Part shown: positions 50,441 through 58,611 of the stretch, piece by piece | Layout: every line of letters starts with the position of its first letter | Position numbering within the stretch: position 1 is the first letter of the stretch | NCBI RefSeq assembly: GCF_030124175.1 | Contig: NZ_JASKMT010000004.1 | Location: forward strand, 1-64,000 | Length of the DNA: 64,000 bases | Direction: 5' to 3' | Origin: Streptomyces sp. 549 | GTDB taxonomy: Bacteria > Actinomycetota > Actinomycetes > Streptomycetales > Streptomycetaceae | The notes under the pieces: model-generated | Told to the model about the DNA's origin: nothing | Database searches by the model: none | The model's input: the letters and a program-made list of their open reading frames with translations, nothing else | Translations under genes and position numbers: made by a program

Positions 50441-50814
50441 CCGCGGCGCACTCCGGAACCCCCGGTCAAGAGCCCCTCGACGCCCGCACCCGGCAGACAC
50501 TTCACGACTTTCTCGACTTCGCTGCCACCGCAGGCCGGCTCGTCACACGAGGCCGCGAAGCCTACGACGGCGACGAGATGCTTCGGCTCTCCGGCGAGGC
50601 GATCCTGCACCGCATCGGTGAGGCCGTCGCCCGGCTGGACGACGACTTCACCGCGGCACACCCCGAGGTGCGGTGGCGCGCGATGAAAGGCATGCGCAAT
50701 CTCGTCGCCCACGACTACGGCGCCGTCGACCACGACATCCTGTGGAACGCCATAGCGCACAACCTCCCGCAAGAGGCCGCCCACGTGCAGAGAATCCTTG
50801 ACGGGGACCGATGA
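50437..50814 (+). CDS. HEPN RNase toxin (HepT-type)
   Basis: A 125-residue helical protein. The motif MKGMRNLVAHDYGAVDHDIL holds the R-x4-6-H signature of HEPN RNases (RNLVAH) and the DY pair that the MNT partner adenylylates. LSGEAILHRIGEAVARLDDD is the usual upstream helix. It is coupled to the antitoxin by a GTGA overlap. As a toxin it would cut RNA, probably tRNA. Together with MntA it stabilises the island and can act in phage defence. Confidence 0.9.
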   Translation: MTAAHSGTPGQEPLDARTRQTLHDFLDFAATAGRLVTRGREAYDGDEMLRLSGEAILHRIGEAVARLDDDFTAAHPEVRWRAMKGMRNLVAHDYGAVDHDILWNAIAHNLPQEAAHVQRILDGDR

Positions 50815-50920
50815 CCCAACCGGCACGCGCAGAGTCTCGCGCTGTCCACCGGCCCTCTCAGCTCTCTGGTCTCGCACCGCTCTCGACGAGCCAGAATTTG
50901 CGATCAGAATGAATAGCCAC

Positions 50921-50944
50921 TCCGTGCTGACATGTCAGCACGGA
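50921..50944. repeat. element-end palindrome, site 3 (24 bp)
   Basis: A perfect 24-bp palindrome with the same 16-bp core as sites 1 and 2 (50925-50940), 104 bp before the right core of island 2. The outer 4 bp on each side differ from site 1 but are again self-complementary, so symmetry itself is conserved. Confidence 0.8.
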
Positions 50945-51048
50945 GGCCAGATCGAGGAGGATCGAGCCAGGCTCAGAGGGAAGGGAGGGGAACGGGTGAC
51001 CTCATCCCGGTTCTGCAGCAGAATCGCAGCTCAGCGAGGTAACGGTTT

Positions 51049-51076
51049 CGGGTTCGAATCCCGTTGGGGGCACGCA
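51049..51076. repeat. 28-bp attachment-core repeat, copy 3 (attR)
   Basis: The exact tRNA-Glu 3'-end core at the right boundary. What follows (spacer, tRNA-Asp, tRNA-Phe without encoded CCA, different terminator) differs from copies 1 and 2 and is taken as the native chromosome. Confidence 0.8.
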
Positions 51077-51110
51077 CCATCCTGTGCGAGACTTGTTCTC
51101 GCACAAGCCT

Positions 51111-51185
51111 GGTCCTGTGGAGCAGTTTGGAGTGCTCGCCACCCTGTCAAGGTGGAGGCCGCGGGTTCAAATCCCGTCAGGACCG
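51111..51185 (+). tRNA. tRNA-Asp (GTC), probable native copy
   Basis: A 75-nt cloverleaf identical to the 35354 copy. The upstream spacer carries its own hairpin (TGTGCGAG...CTCGCACA at 51083-51104), unlike the spacers of the island copies. Confidence 0.95.
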
Positions 51186-51212
51186 CTTGCAGATCACTTC
51201 GGTGAACTGCGT

Positions 51213-51286
51213 GGCTGGGTAGCTCAGTTGGTACGAGCGATCGCCTGAAAAGCGATAGGTCGCCGGTTCGACCCCGGCCCCAGCCA
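51213..51286 (+). tRNA. tRNA-Phe (GAA), probable native copy
   Basis: A 74-nt cloverleaf. One base differs from the island copies in the T-arm region (C at 51272 in place of T, TTCGACC), and no CCA is encoded, as usual for Streptomyces tRNAs. Confidence 0.95.
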
Positions 51287-51304
51287 CAGCGCTGAACAGC
51301 GAGG

Positions 51305-51337
51305 ACGGCCTCGCCAGGACCATCTGGCGGGGCCGTT
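51305..51337 (+). terminator. terminator of native tRNA cluster
   Basis: ACGGCCTCGCCAG and CTGGCGGGGCCGT pair with one wobble around GACCAT, then TTC. It is unrelated to the island terminators. Confidence 0.7.
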
Positions 51338-51533
51338 TCGCGTTGGCTGCCCACCACGTGTGCCATCAGCGGTCGGCTGCCCACACCGCCACCGTGACCG
51401 CCACCGCCGCCGTTACCGCCGCCGCCGTGACCGTGTCCGGCCCCGGCCCCGGGCCGGACCGTCCGGGGGCGCCATCACCCGCCCGGTTATCCGTTCGCGT
51501 GGTGTCGGCCGCGGGTGAGATCCTGGGATCCGT

Positions 51534-54500
51534 ATGTCCACTGTGCCTGCCCTCACCCTGCCCGCCCTTCTGGAGCGGCTCCCCGAACTGATGCCGCGCG
51601 ACGAGCGCCGGATCGGACGACGCCTGGAAGGGGTGCGACGCATCCGCAAGCCGGAGGCGAAGGAGGCCGCGCTGGCCGAGATCGCCGCCGACATCGACCG
51701 GGCCGAGCAGCGGGTCGCCGCCCGGCGGGCCGCGCTGCCCGAGATCAGCTACCCGGAGCAGCTGCCGGTCAGCCAGAAGAAGGACGAGATCCTGGCGGCC
51801 ATCCGCGACCACCAGGTGGTGATCGTGGCGGGCGAGACCGGCTCCGGAAAGACGACGCAGATCCCCAAGATCTGCCTGGAGCTGGGCCGCGGCATCAAGG
51901 GGCTCATCGGCCACACGCAGCCCCGCCGGATCGCGGCGCGCACGGTGGCCGAGCGGGTCGCGGAGGAGCTGCGCACGCCGCTGGGCGGCGCGGTGGGCTG
52001 GAAGATCCGGTTCACCGACCAGGTGGGCGACACCACCCTGGTCAAGCTGATGACGGACGGCATCCTGCTCGCCGAGATCCAGACCGACCGCGAGCTGCGC
52101 CAGTACGACACGATCATCCTCGACGAGGCGCACGAGCGCAGCCTCAACATCGACTTCCTGATGGGCTATCTCGCCCAGCTGCTGCCGCGCCGTCCCGATC
52201 TGAAGGTGGTCATCACCTCCGCGACGATCGACCCGGAGCGTTTCGCCCGCCACTTCGGCCGGTTCGCCACGGTCGGCGGCCCCGACCGCCCCCGCGCCGC
52301 CGCCTCCGGCACAGCCGACGCCGACGAGGCGCCCGCCGCGCCGATTGTGGAGGTCAGCGGGCGCACGTACCCGGTGGAGGTGCGGTACCGGCCGCTGCTG
52401 GAGGACGGCGACGACGTCGACCGGGACCAGATCACCGCCATCTGCGACGCGGTGGACGAACTCCAGGCGGAGGGCCCGGGGGACATCCTGGTGTTCCTCT
52501 CCGGCGAGCGGGAGATCCGCGACACCGCGGACGCGCTGTCCAAGAAGCAGCTGCGGGCGACGGAGATCCTGCCGCTGTACGCCCGCCTGTCGCACGCCGA
52601 GCAGCACCGCGTCTTCCAGCGGCACTCGGGCCGCCGGGTGGTGCTGGCGACGAACGTGGCCGAGACGTCACTGACGGTCCCCGGCATCAAGTACGTGGTG
52701 GACCCGGGCACGGCCCGCATCTCGCGCTACAGCCACCGTACGAAGGTGCAGCGGCTGCCCATCGAACCGGTGTCGCAGGCGAGCGCCAACCAGCGCAAGG
52801 GGCGCTGCGGGCGGACCTCGGACGGCATCTGCATCCGGTTGTACTCGGAGGAGGACTTCCTCAGCCGCCCGGAGTTCACCGACGCCGAGATCCTGCGCAC
52901 CAACCTGGCCTCGGTCATCCTCCACATGACGGCGGCCGGGCTCGGCGACATCGAGAGGTTCCCGTTCATCGACCCGCCGGACCACCGCAGCATCAAGGCC
53001 GGTGTGCAGCTGCTGGAGGAACTGGGCGCGCTCGACGCCGGGCCCGCCCCCGGCACTCCCCGCGACGCCGCCGGCAGCCGCGGCAGGGGGCGGCCGGGGC
53101 TGACGCCGATCGGGCGGAAGCTGGCCCAGCTGCCGGTGGACCCGCGGCTGGCCCGGATGGTGCTGGAGGCGGACCGCAACGGCTGCGTGCGGGAGGTGAT
53201 GGTGATCGCGGCGGCGCTGTCGATCCAGGACCCGCGCGAGCGGCCCAGCGAGAAGCAGCAGCAGGCCGACCAGTCGCACGCCAGGTTCCGCGACGAGCAC
53301 AGCGACTTCCTCGGCTTCCTCAAGCTGTGGGAGTACGTGCAGGAGCGGCAGCGGGAGTTGTCCTCCTCGGCGTTCCGCCGGTCGTGCAAGGCGGAGTTCC
53401 TCAACCACCTGCGGATACGCGAGTGGCAGGACATCTACGCGCAGTTGCGCCAGGTGGCGCGCACGATGGGCGTCACGCCCAACGAGCAGGACGCGTCGCC
53501 GGACGCCGTGCACCAGTCGCTGCTGGCCGGCCTCCTGTCGCACATCGGGTTGAAGACGACCGAGGAGGCGCCGGCGGGCAAGGGCGGGGCGCCTGCCAAG
53601 GAGGGCGGCAGGAGCGGGGGCCGGAACGAGTACCTGGGGGCCCGCAGCGCCAAGTTCGCGGTCTTCCCCGGGTCGGCCCTGTTCAAGAAACCGCCGCGCT
53701 GGGTCATGTCCGCGGAGCTGGTGGAGACGTCCCGGCTGTGGGCGCGGGTCAACGCGCGCATCGACCCGGAGTGGATCGAGCCGCTGGCGCAGCACCTGGT
53801 CAAGCGCACCTACAGCGAGCCGCACTGGGAGCAGAAGCAGGCCGCGGTGATGGCGTACGAGAAGGTGACGCTGTACGGCGTGCCGGTCGTCGCCCAGCGG
53901 AAGGTGAACTACGGCCGCATCGACGCCGAGGTGTCCCGCGACCTGTTCATCCGCAACGCGCTGGTGGAGGGCGACTGGCGGACGCACCACCAGTTCTTCC
54001 ACGACAACCGCAGACTCCTCGGTGAGGTCGAGGAGTTGGAGCACCGGGCGAGGCGCCGCGACATCCTGGTCGACGACGAGACGCTGTACGACTTCTACGA
54101 CCAGCGGCTGCCCGAGGACGTCGTCTCGGGGGCGCACTTCGACTCCTGGTGGAAGGGCAAGCGGCGGGACGAGCCGGACCTGCTGAACTTCGAGAAGTCC
54201 ATGCTCATCAACGAGCGTGCCGGGCAGGTCAGCAAGGACGACTACCCGGACGGCTGGCGGCAGGGCGGGCTGAAGTTCCGCGTGACGTACCAGTTCGAGC
54301 CGGGCGCGGACGCGGACGGCGTCACCGTCCACCTGCCGCTCCAGGTGCTCAACCAGGTCGCGCCCGACGGTTTCGACTGGCAGATCCCGGGGCTGCGCGA
54401 GCAGGTCGTGACGGAGCTGATCCGGTCGCTGCCGAAGCCGATCCGTCGCAACTACGTGCCGGCGCCGAACTTCGCGGCCCAGTTCCTGGACGCCGTCGGC

Positions 54501-55724
54501 GCCCGCGGCGGGCAGGCGCCCGCCGAGCCGCTGACCGCGGCGCTGGCCCGGGAGCTGCCGCGCATGGTCGGGGTGCGGATGGAGGCGTCGGACTTCGACT
54601 GGGGCAGGGTTCCCGACCATCTCCGCATCACCTTCCGGGTGGTGGACGAACGGCGGCGGAAGATCTCCGCCGAGGCGGAGGACAAGGACCTGGACGCGCT
54701 GGTGAACCGCATGCGGCCCAAGGCGAAGGCCGCGCTGTCGCAGGCGTTCGACGCGACGGCGGCCCAGGCGGCGAAGGCCGGCTCCCGGGCGGACGACGCC
54801 CCGCGTTCCGGCGGCCCCGCCGGGCCCGCGCCCGCCCGGCGCACCGGGCTGACCTCGTGGACGATCGGCACGCTGGACCGGACGTTCGAGACGCGCCGCG
54901 CGGGTCAGCCGGTGAAGGCGTATCCGGCGCTGGTGGACGACGGCACGTCGGTGTCGGTGCAGCTCTTCGACTCCGAGGACGAGCAGCGGCAGGCGATGTG
55001 GCGCGGTACCCGGCGCCTGGTCATGCTCAACCTCCCGTCGGATCCGGCGAAGTTCGTCCAGGGCAAGCTGACCAACCAGCAGAAGCTGGCGCTGTCGCGC
55101 TCGCCGCACGGCAGTGTGCAGAAGCTGTTCGAGGACTGCGTCAGCGCGTCCGTGGACCGGCTGGTCGCGGCCAGGGGCGGCCCGGCGTGGGACGAGGAGG
55201 GCTGGCGCAAGCTGTTCGACGCGGTCCGCGCGGATGTGGTGGACGCGACGTGGCAGACGGTCCGCCAGGTGCAGGAGGTCCTCGCGGCCTGGCAGGCGTG
55301 CGAGCGGCGGATGAAGGCACCGCCGCTGAGCACCAGCGCGGTGCTGGTGCCGTCGCTGGCCGACGTGCGGGCCCAACTGGCGGCGCTGGTCAAGCCGGGC
55401 TTCGTCACCGAGCACGGCGCGCGGCGCCTGTCCGACGTGCTGCGCTACCTGGTGGCCGCCGACCGGCGCCTGCAGCAGCTGCCGAGCAACGCCGAGCGGG
55501 ACCGCGCGCGGTCGGCGAAGGTGCAGGAGATGGCCGACGAGTACGCGTGGCTGCTGGAGCAGTTCCCGCCGGGCCGACCGGTGCCGGAGCAGGCCAGGGA
55601 GATCCGCTGGATGATCGAGGAGCTGCGGGTCAGCTACTTCGCACACGCGCTCGGCACGGCGTATCCCGTCTCGGACAAGCGCATCGTGAAGGCCGTCGAC
55701 GCGGCCGTCCCGACGCCGCGCTGA
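51534..55724 (+). CDS. hrpA: ATP-dependent RNA helicase HrpA
   Basis: A 1396-residue DEAH-box helicase of the HrpA group. Motifs: VIVAGETGSGKTTQIPKICL (I), IILDEAHERSLNIDFLMGYL (II), VITSATID (III), LVFLSGEREIRDT (IV), VVLATNVAETSLTVPGIKYV (V) and NQRKGRCGRTSDGICIRLYS (VI). The long C-terminal half is the HrpA-specific region (DUF3418-type), which separates it from shorter DEAH helicases. It acts on RNA, by analogy with E. coli HrpA in mRNA processing and ribosome rescue. The ATG at 51534 follows CTGGGATCCGT with a weak ribosome site. It is a single gene between tRNA loci. Confidence 0.93.
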   Translation: MSTVPALTLPALLERLPELMPRDERRIGRRLEGVRRIRKPEAKEAALAEIAADIDRAEQRVAARRAALPEISYPEQLPVSQKKDEILAAIRDHQVVIVAGETGSGKTTQIPKICLELGRGIKGLIGHTQPRRIAARTVAERVAEELRTPLGGAVGWKIRFTDQVGDTTLVKLMTDGILLAEIQTDRELRQYDTIILDEAHERSLNIDFLMGYLAQLLPRRPDLKVVITSATIDPERFARHFGRFATVGGPDRPRAAASGTADADEAPAAPIVEVSGRTYPVEVRYRPLLEDGDDVDRDQITAICDAVDELQAEGPGDILVFLSGEREIRDTADALSKKQLRATEILPLYARLSHAEQHRVFQRHSGRRVVLATNVAETSLTVPGIKYVVDPGTARISRYSHRTKVQRLPIEPVSQASANQRKGRCGRTSDGICIRLYSEEDFLSRPEFTDAEILRTNLASVILHMTAAGLGDIERFPFIDPPDHRSIKAGVQLLEELGALDAGPAPGTPRDAAGSRGRGRPGLTPIGRKLAQLPVDPRLARMVLEADRNGCVREVMVIAAALSIQDPRERPSEKQQQADQSHARFRDEHSDFLGFLKLWEYVQERQRELSSSAFRRSCKAEFLNHLRIREWQDIYAQLRQVARTMGVTPNEQDASPDAVHQSLLAGLLSHIGLKTTEEAPAGKGGAPAKEGGRSGGRNEYLGARSAKFAVFPGSALFKKPPRWVMSAELVETSRLWARVNARIDPEWIEPLAQHLVKRTYSEPHWEQKQAAVMAYEKVTLYGVPVVAQRKVNYGRIDAEVSRDLFIRNALVEGDWRTHHQFFHDNRRLLGEVEELEHRARRRDILVDDETLYDFYDQRLPEDVVSGAHFDSWWKGKRRDEPDLLNFEKSMLINERAGQVSKDDYPDGWRQGGLKFRVTYQFEPGADADGVTVHLPLQVLNQVAPDGFDWQIPGLREQVVTELIRSLPKPIRRNYVPAPNFAAQFLDAVGARGGQAPAEPLTAALARELPRMVGVRMEASDFDWGRVPDHLRITFRVVDERRRKISAEAEDKDLDALVNRMRPKAKAALSQAFDATAAQAAKAGSRADDAPRSGGPAGPAPARRTGLTSWTIGTLDRTFETRRAGQPVKAYPALVDDGTSVSVQLFDSEDEQRQAMWRGTRRLVMLNLPSDPAKFVQGKLTNQQKLALSRSPHGSVQKLFEDCVSASVDRLVAARGGPAWDEEGWRKLFDAVRADVVDATWQTVRQVQEVLAAWQACERRMKAPPLSTSAVLVPSLADVRAQLAALVKPGFVTEHGARRLSDVLRYLVAADRRLQQLPSNAERDRARSAKVQEMADEYAWLLEQFPPGRPVPEQAREIRWMIEELRVSYFAHALGTAYPVSDKRIVKAVDAAVPTPR

Positions 55725-55842
55725 CCTGGCGCGGTGGGGCTCGGGCGGGCGCTGCGCGGGGTGGTCGCGAACGGATTGGCGATGCGCCCCTGAGCTGCTG
55801 TAGAGTCTGGTTCGCGCCCGGCGGTGACTGGTCGCAACGCAA

Positions 55843-55917
55843 GGTCCTGTGGAGCAGTTTGGAGTGCTCGCCACCCTGTCAAGGTGGAGGCCGCGGGTTC
55901 AAATCCCGTCAGGACCG
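55843..55917 (+). tRNA. tRNA-Asp (GTC), separate locus
   Basis: It is identical in sequence to the 35354 and 51111 copies but stands alone downstream of hrpA. TAGAGT at 55801-55806 with TTGGCG at 55776-55781 (19-bp spacer) may be its promoter. Confidence 0.95.
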
Positions 55918-55923
55918 CAGTGA

Positions 55924-55964
55924 GGCTGAGGGCCCGCATCCGAATCGGATGCGGGCCCTCAGCC
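55924..55964 (+). terminator. terminator of tRNA-Asp
   Basis: A near-perfect long hairpin (arms of about 19 bp, GGCTGAGGGCCCGCATCC pairing with its complement) starts 7 bp after the tRNA. Confidence 0.85.
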
Positions 55965-56122
55965 GTTGTCCGGGGCGGTCCGGGGTGGTCCGGGGCCGCT
56001 GCGGGGGCCGTCCCGCACGCTTCCGGGCCGCTGGCGGGCGCCGGCGGGCGGGCTGGAAGCGCACGGTACGTCTTGACGCACCCACGCAGCGCCGGTACCC
56101 CTGCTACAGGGAGGTGGTCGCC

Positions 56123-56314
56123 GTGTCGACGACTCCGAAGCCCCCGCGGCGCGCGACGCACGCGCTGCTGCGCGCCCACCTGTCGGCCGCCACCCGCTTC
56201 GGCCACGCGGCCCGCCGGTGCCCGGTCTGCCACCGCCTGCAGCGGCTGGTGATGGAGCAGGCGCAGGAGGAGGCGACCGGCGCGGGTTCCGAGAAAAGTA
56301 CGTCACCCCGATGA
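56123..56314 (+). CDS. DUF6274-family small protein
   Basis: A 63-residue basic protein. THALLRAHLSAATRFGHAAR and CPVCHRLQRLVMEQAQ match a small Streptomyces family I recall as DUF6274; the CxxC-H group may bind zinc. The GTG at 56123 has AGGGAGG 7 bp upstream. Its stop overlaps the ATG of the next small frame (ATGA). The function is unknown. In other streptomycetes it is also found near bldC. Confidence 0.7.
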   Translation: MSTTPKPPRRATHALLRAHLSAATRFGHAARRCPVCHRLQRLVMEQAQEEATGAGSEKSTSPR

Positions 56315-56433
56315 CAGAACCGGTGCCCGCACCCCCGTCGGGGGTGCGATGGTGGAACAGGCAACGGATCGCCGCCTTCTGGCGTCCCTACTACCGTAGG
56401 TGCGTCATGCGCGGCAAGAACACGGACCTGTGA
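56311..56433 (+). CDS. possible 40-residue coupled small protein
   Basis: The frame starts in an ATGA overlap with the DUF6274 stop and encodes a 40-residue basic, Trp/Arg-rich peptide (VRWWNRQRIAAFWRPYYRRC). The overlap favours translation, but I know no family and there is no separate ribosome site. It may be a chance frame. Confidence 0.35.
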   Translation: MTEPVPAPPSGVRWWNRQRIAAFWRPYYRRCVMRGKNTDL

Positions 56434-56849
56434 CGGGAGTCACCGAACTGCTCGCAGGAACGGGGGAGTTTATGCCGTTCCTACACCGGGTCAATTTAAT
56501 ATGTGCAATTGCACCCTGGTATCCCATGCGCCCCCGGGCTTCGAGACGACCCCTCCGAGTGACACCGGAAGCCCCGGAAGCGGACCGCCGACCCCCGTGC
56601 GAGTGACCGTCGCGGCCCCGCGCACCCGGCGTACACCGACCCGCGAGGGCGGCACCCGGTGCCAGTCGCGACGACGACCACCGAACCCCTCCCCCGGCGG
56701 CCGGTGACCGCACGGGGGCAAAAAGAATCGCGTCGGACCCGGCGGAGTCCGACGCGATGCGACGACCAAGCCCTGGGGGGACACGGACTCGGACGTCGTT
56801 TGGTGCCTGGCGTTCCCGGTGGGGCCGGGGCCGCCCGTTATGCGGTTGT
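56434..56849. other. gene-free region 3' of bldC with AT-rich palindrome
   Basis: No gene is supported. An unusually AT-rich patch (56490-56515, TCAATTTAATATG) adjoins the perfect 12-bp palindrome GTGCAATTGCAC (56503-56514). The terminator of bldC is at 56727-56758. The patch could be a promoter or regulator site for a transcript running toward bldC. Confidence 0.5.
56727..56758 (-). terminator. intrinsic terminator of bldC
   Basis: Arms ATCGCGTCGGAC and GTCCGACGCGAT pair perfectly. On the minus strand the stem is followed within two bases by TTTTTGCC, a classic U-run. It lies about 92 bp after the bldC stop. Confidence 0.88.
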
Positions 56850-57056
56850 TCAGGCCTCGCTGCGCTGCTGCGGAATGCCCGCAAGGAGTGCGCGCACCTC
56901 CGCCTCGCGGTAGCGGCGGTGCCCGCCGAGCGTGCGGATCGACGTGAGCTTGCCTGCCTTTGCCCACCGCGTCACCGTCTTCGGGTCCACGCGGAACATC
57001 GTGGCGACCTCAGCCGGGGTCAGCAGCGGCTCGGCGTCAGGGGTGCGAGCGGTCAT
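56850..57056 (-). CDS. bldC: developmental regulator BldC
   Basis: A 68-residue MerR-like winged-helix protein lacking the dimerisation helix. LTPAEVATMFRVDPKTVTRW is the HTH and KLTSIRTLGGHRRYREAEVR the wing. It matches BldC (SCO4091) as I recall it, which binds direct repeats cooperatively and holds back entry into development. The ATG at 57056 has GAGGAGG 8 bp upstream. It is monocistronic, with its own terminator and a 508-bp upstream region. The neighbours (hrpA, DUF6274, vdh) agree with the S. coelicolor locus. Confidence 0.96.
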   Translation of the reverse strand: MTARTPDAEPLLTPAEVATMFRVDPKTVTRWAKAGKLTSIRTLGGHRRYREAEVRALLAGIPQQRSEA

Positions 57057-57564
57057 GAGCGGCCTCCTCGGGAGAACCGAACCATCACGGTTCTTTCCTC
57101 TAAATTCTGCACCTTGGCCCGCGTTGCCCGAAATGACGTACGCAGGCCGAGTCGGTTATAGGACGAACGGCTTGTCCTCGGCACTACAACTACACCATCT
57201 GTCCAGCCTCGTCGGCCAAACCGATGGAATTGCCCTCTCCCGTATCCAACCTCAACGGATGCCGATGGAACATGTCATAACGGACAGTCAACCAGCTGTG
57301 ACAATCCGTCACAGATCATGACCAGATGCCACTGAGAGAACAAGTAGTGCAATACCGAAGTATCCGCCCATGGGTGGGCGGTAGGAGGCCCTGCCGGACT
57401 CCTTGTCCTATTTTGACACGAGGGGTGGGCTTGAGGGCAAGGGCCTCTTTGGAGAAGGTTTAGTGCAGTCCATCACGCTTGAGGGCAAAAGACCGGATCA
57501 GGACCAAGGTCCCACGGCCCCACCGACCCCCCGCGACCGGCCCGGGGCGCCCCGCCCGCCCGGG
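57057..57564. promoter_or_regulatory. bldC upstream region
   Basis: 508 bases with no gene, AT-richer than average. The dyad GAACC-ATCAC-GGTTC is at 57079-57093, 23 bp before the bldC start. A hairpin CCGCCCA/TGGGCGG is at 57364-57381. The direct repeat GCTTGAGGGCAA occurs at 57429-57440 and 57477-57488. Scattered AATT/AAATT elements (57106, 57228) may be autoregulatory BldC sites, since BldC recognises AT-rich direct repeats. Confidence 0.5.
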
Positions 57565-58410
57565 TCAGTTGGCGTACAGGCGCTCCCGCACCGCACGCCA
57601 CCGCTCGGTCAGGACGTCGAACAGCTCGTCGGCCCGGTCGGCGTCGCCGTCCCGCAGCGCCGCCACTCCCGCAGCCGCGTCCGCCGCCGAGCGGTCGGCG
57701 GCGAGCTGCTCCTCGGGAATGGTGTACACCAGGCCCCCGTAGTCCAGCTCGACCATCGAACGCGGGTGGAAGTCCTCAAGCCAGCGCCCCACATCTATCA
57801 GGCCGTCCACGAGTGCTCCTTCGCCCAGCTCCGCGCGGAACAGCTTCAGCGCGCGGGCAAGGCGTCTGCGGGCCTGCACCATGGGCGTCCGGTAGCGCAG
57901 CGCAAGCCCATCCCGGGCCTTGCCGTACTCGCGCTCGGCGTCGTCGAACATCAGGAACCAGCGGACCGGGACGTGCCACAGGGCCGAGCGGATCCACGGG
58001 CGGGCGTCCGCGTGGTGCGGGGCGCGGCTGCGCCACTCGTCGAAGTCGGCCAGCGCCTCGCGCCGCACCACCGGTGGCAGGGCCGCGTCCCGCACCGGGG
58101 GCGGCAGCTCCTCCCCCGCCTCCGCCAGGGCCAGCCAGCCGCGCAGCCGGGTCCGCCACGGGCACACGCACAGCACGCCGTCCACCTCGCTGACGAACGC
58201 GTCGGCGCTCTCCCGCACCGGCACCGGCAGCGGCGGGACGGCCAGCAGGGCGGCCAGCGAGCGGCGCAGCTCGTCCTGGGCGTCCGGCAGGTCCGCCCTG
58301 CGGGCGTAGCCGACCCAGTGGGAGCGCTCCGGCTCGGGAAAGGCCGCCAGCGGCTCGTACACGCGCAGGTACGCCGCGTACGGCACGGACAGGGCCGGCG
58401 TCGGAGCCAC
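57565..58410 (-). CDS. conserved hypothetical protein next to vdh
   Basis: A 281-residue protein with no family I can name. It has no membrane helix or signal. Features include [20 protein letters not shown] near the N-terminus, [40 protein letters not shown] in the middle and [20 protein letters not shown] near the C-terminus. It is probably all-helical with short strands. GTG at 58410 is chosen for its GAGGAAAGG site 8 bp upstream; GTG three codons earlier is possible. It is divergent from vdh, as I recall for S. coelicolor SCO4090/SCO4089. Confidence 0.72.
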   Translation of the reverse strand: MAPTPALSVPYAAYLRVYEPLAAFPEPERSHWVGYARRADLPDAQDELRRSLAALLAVPPLPVPVRESADAFVSEVDGVLCVCPWRTRLRGWLALAEAGEELPPPVRDAALPPVVRREALADFDEWRSRAPHHADARPWIRSALWHVPVRWFLMFDDAEREYGKARDGLALRYRTPMVQARRRLARALKLFRAELGEGALVDGLIDVGRWLEDFHPRSMVELDYGGLVYTIPEEQLAADRSAADAAAGVAALRDGDADRADELFDVLTERWRAVRERLYAN

Positions 58411-58611
58411 AGCTGGCACCTTTCCTCGTCGGGGGTTCCGGGCAGCCACCGCCCCGCTGCGGGCCCGGTCGGCCACCGGCAGGTGACCCTCTCGATCTAC
58501 CCCGATAGTGGCACCGTGACGATCCGCCGCGCCGACAGGTCGTACTCTGCTGCACTACAGGCCCTCCCCACCCGCAGGAGGGCGTCCCATGCGACTACAG
58601 GAGTCACCACC

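Larger units (their letters stand above)
47523..51076. mobile_element. Island 2: tandem partner element with toxin-antitoxin pair
   Basis: A 3.5-kb segment between cores 2 and 3. It has the same left-end layout as island 1 (tRNA-Asp, tRNA-Phe with encoded CCA, related terminator), a degraded palindrome near 47883, gene remnants, a HEPN/MNT pair and a perfect palindrome before the right core. No recombinase is present. It looks like an older or decayed relative of island 1, accreted at the same site. Confidence 0.65.

Noticed and set aside
35573..51048. Integrase, excisionase or transfer genes in the island
   Set aside because: I looked for tyrosine (R-H-R-Y) and serine recombinase motifs, Rep and FtsK-like TraB motifs in all the island reading frames and found none.
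52668..55874. A 1068-codon open frame antisense to hrpA
   Set aside because: It mirrors hrpA in the antisense frame expected from GC-rich third positions. Its product is low-complexity Arg/Val/Leu-rich, with no motifs.
57412..57440. TTGACA at 57412 as a promoter
   Set aside because: No acceptable -10 hexamer lies 16-19 bp downstream; the sequence there is GC-rich.
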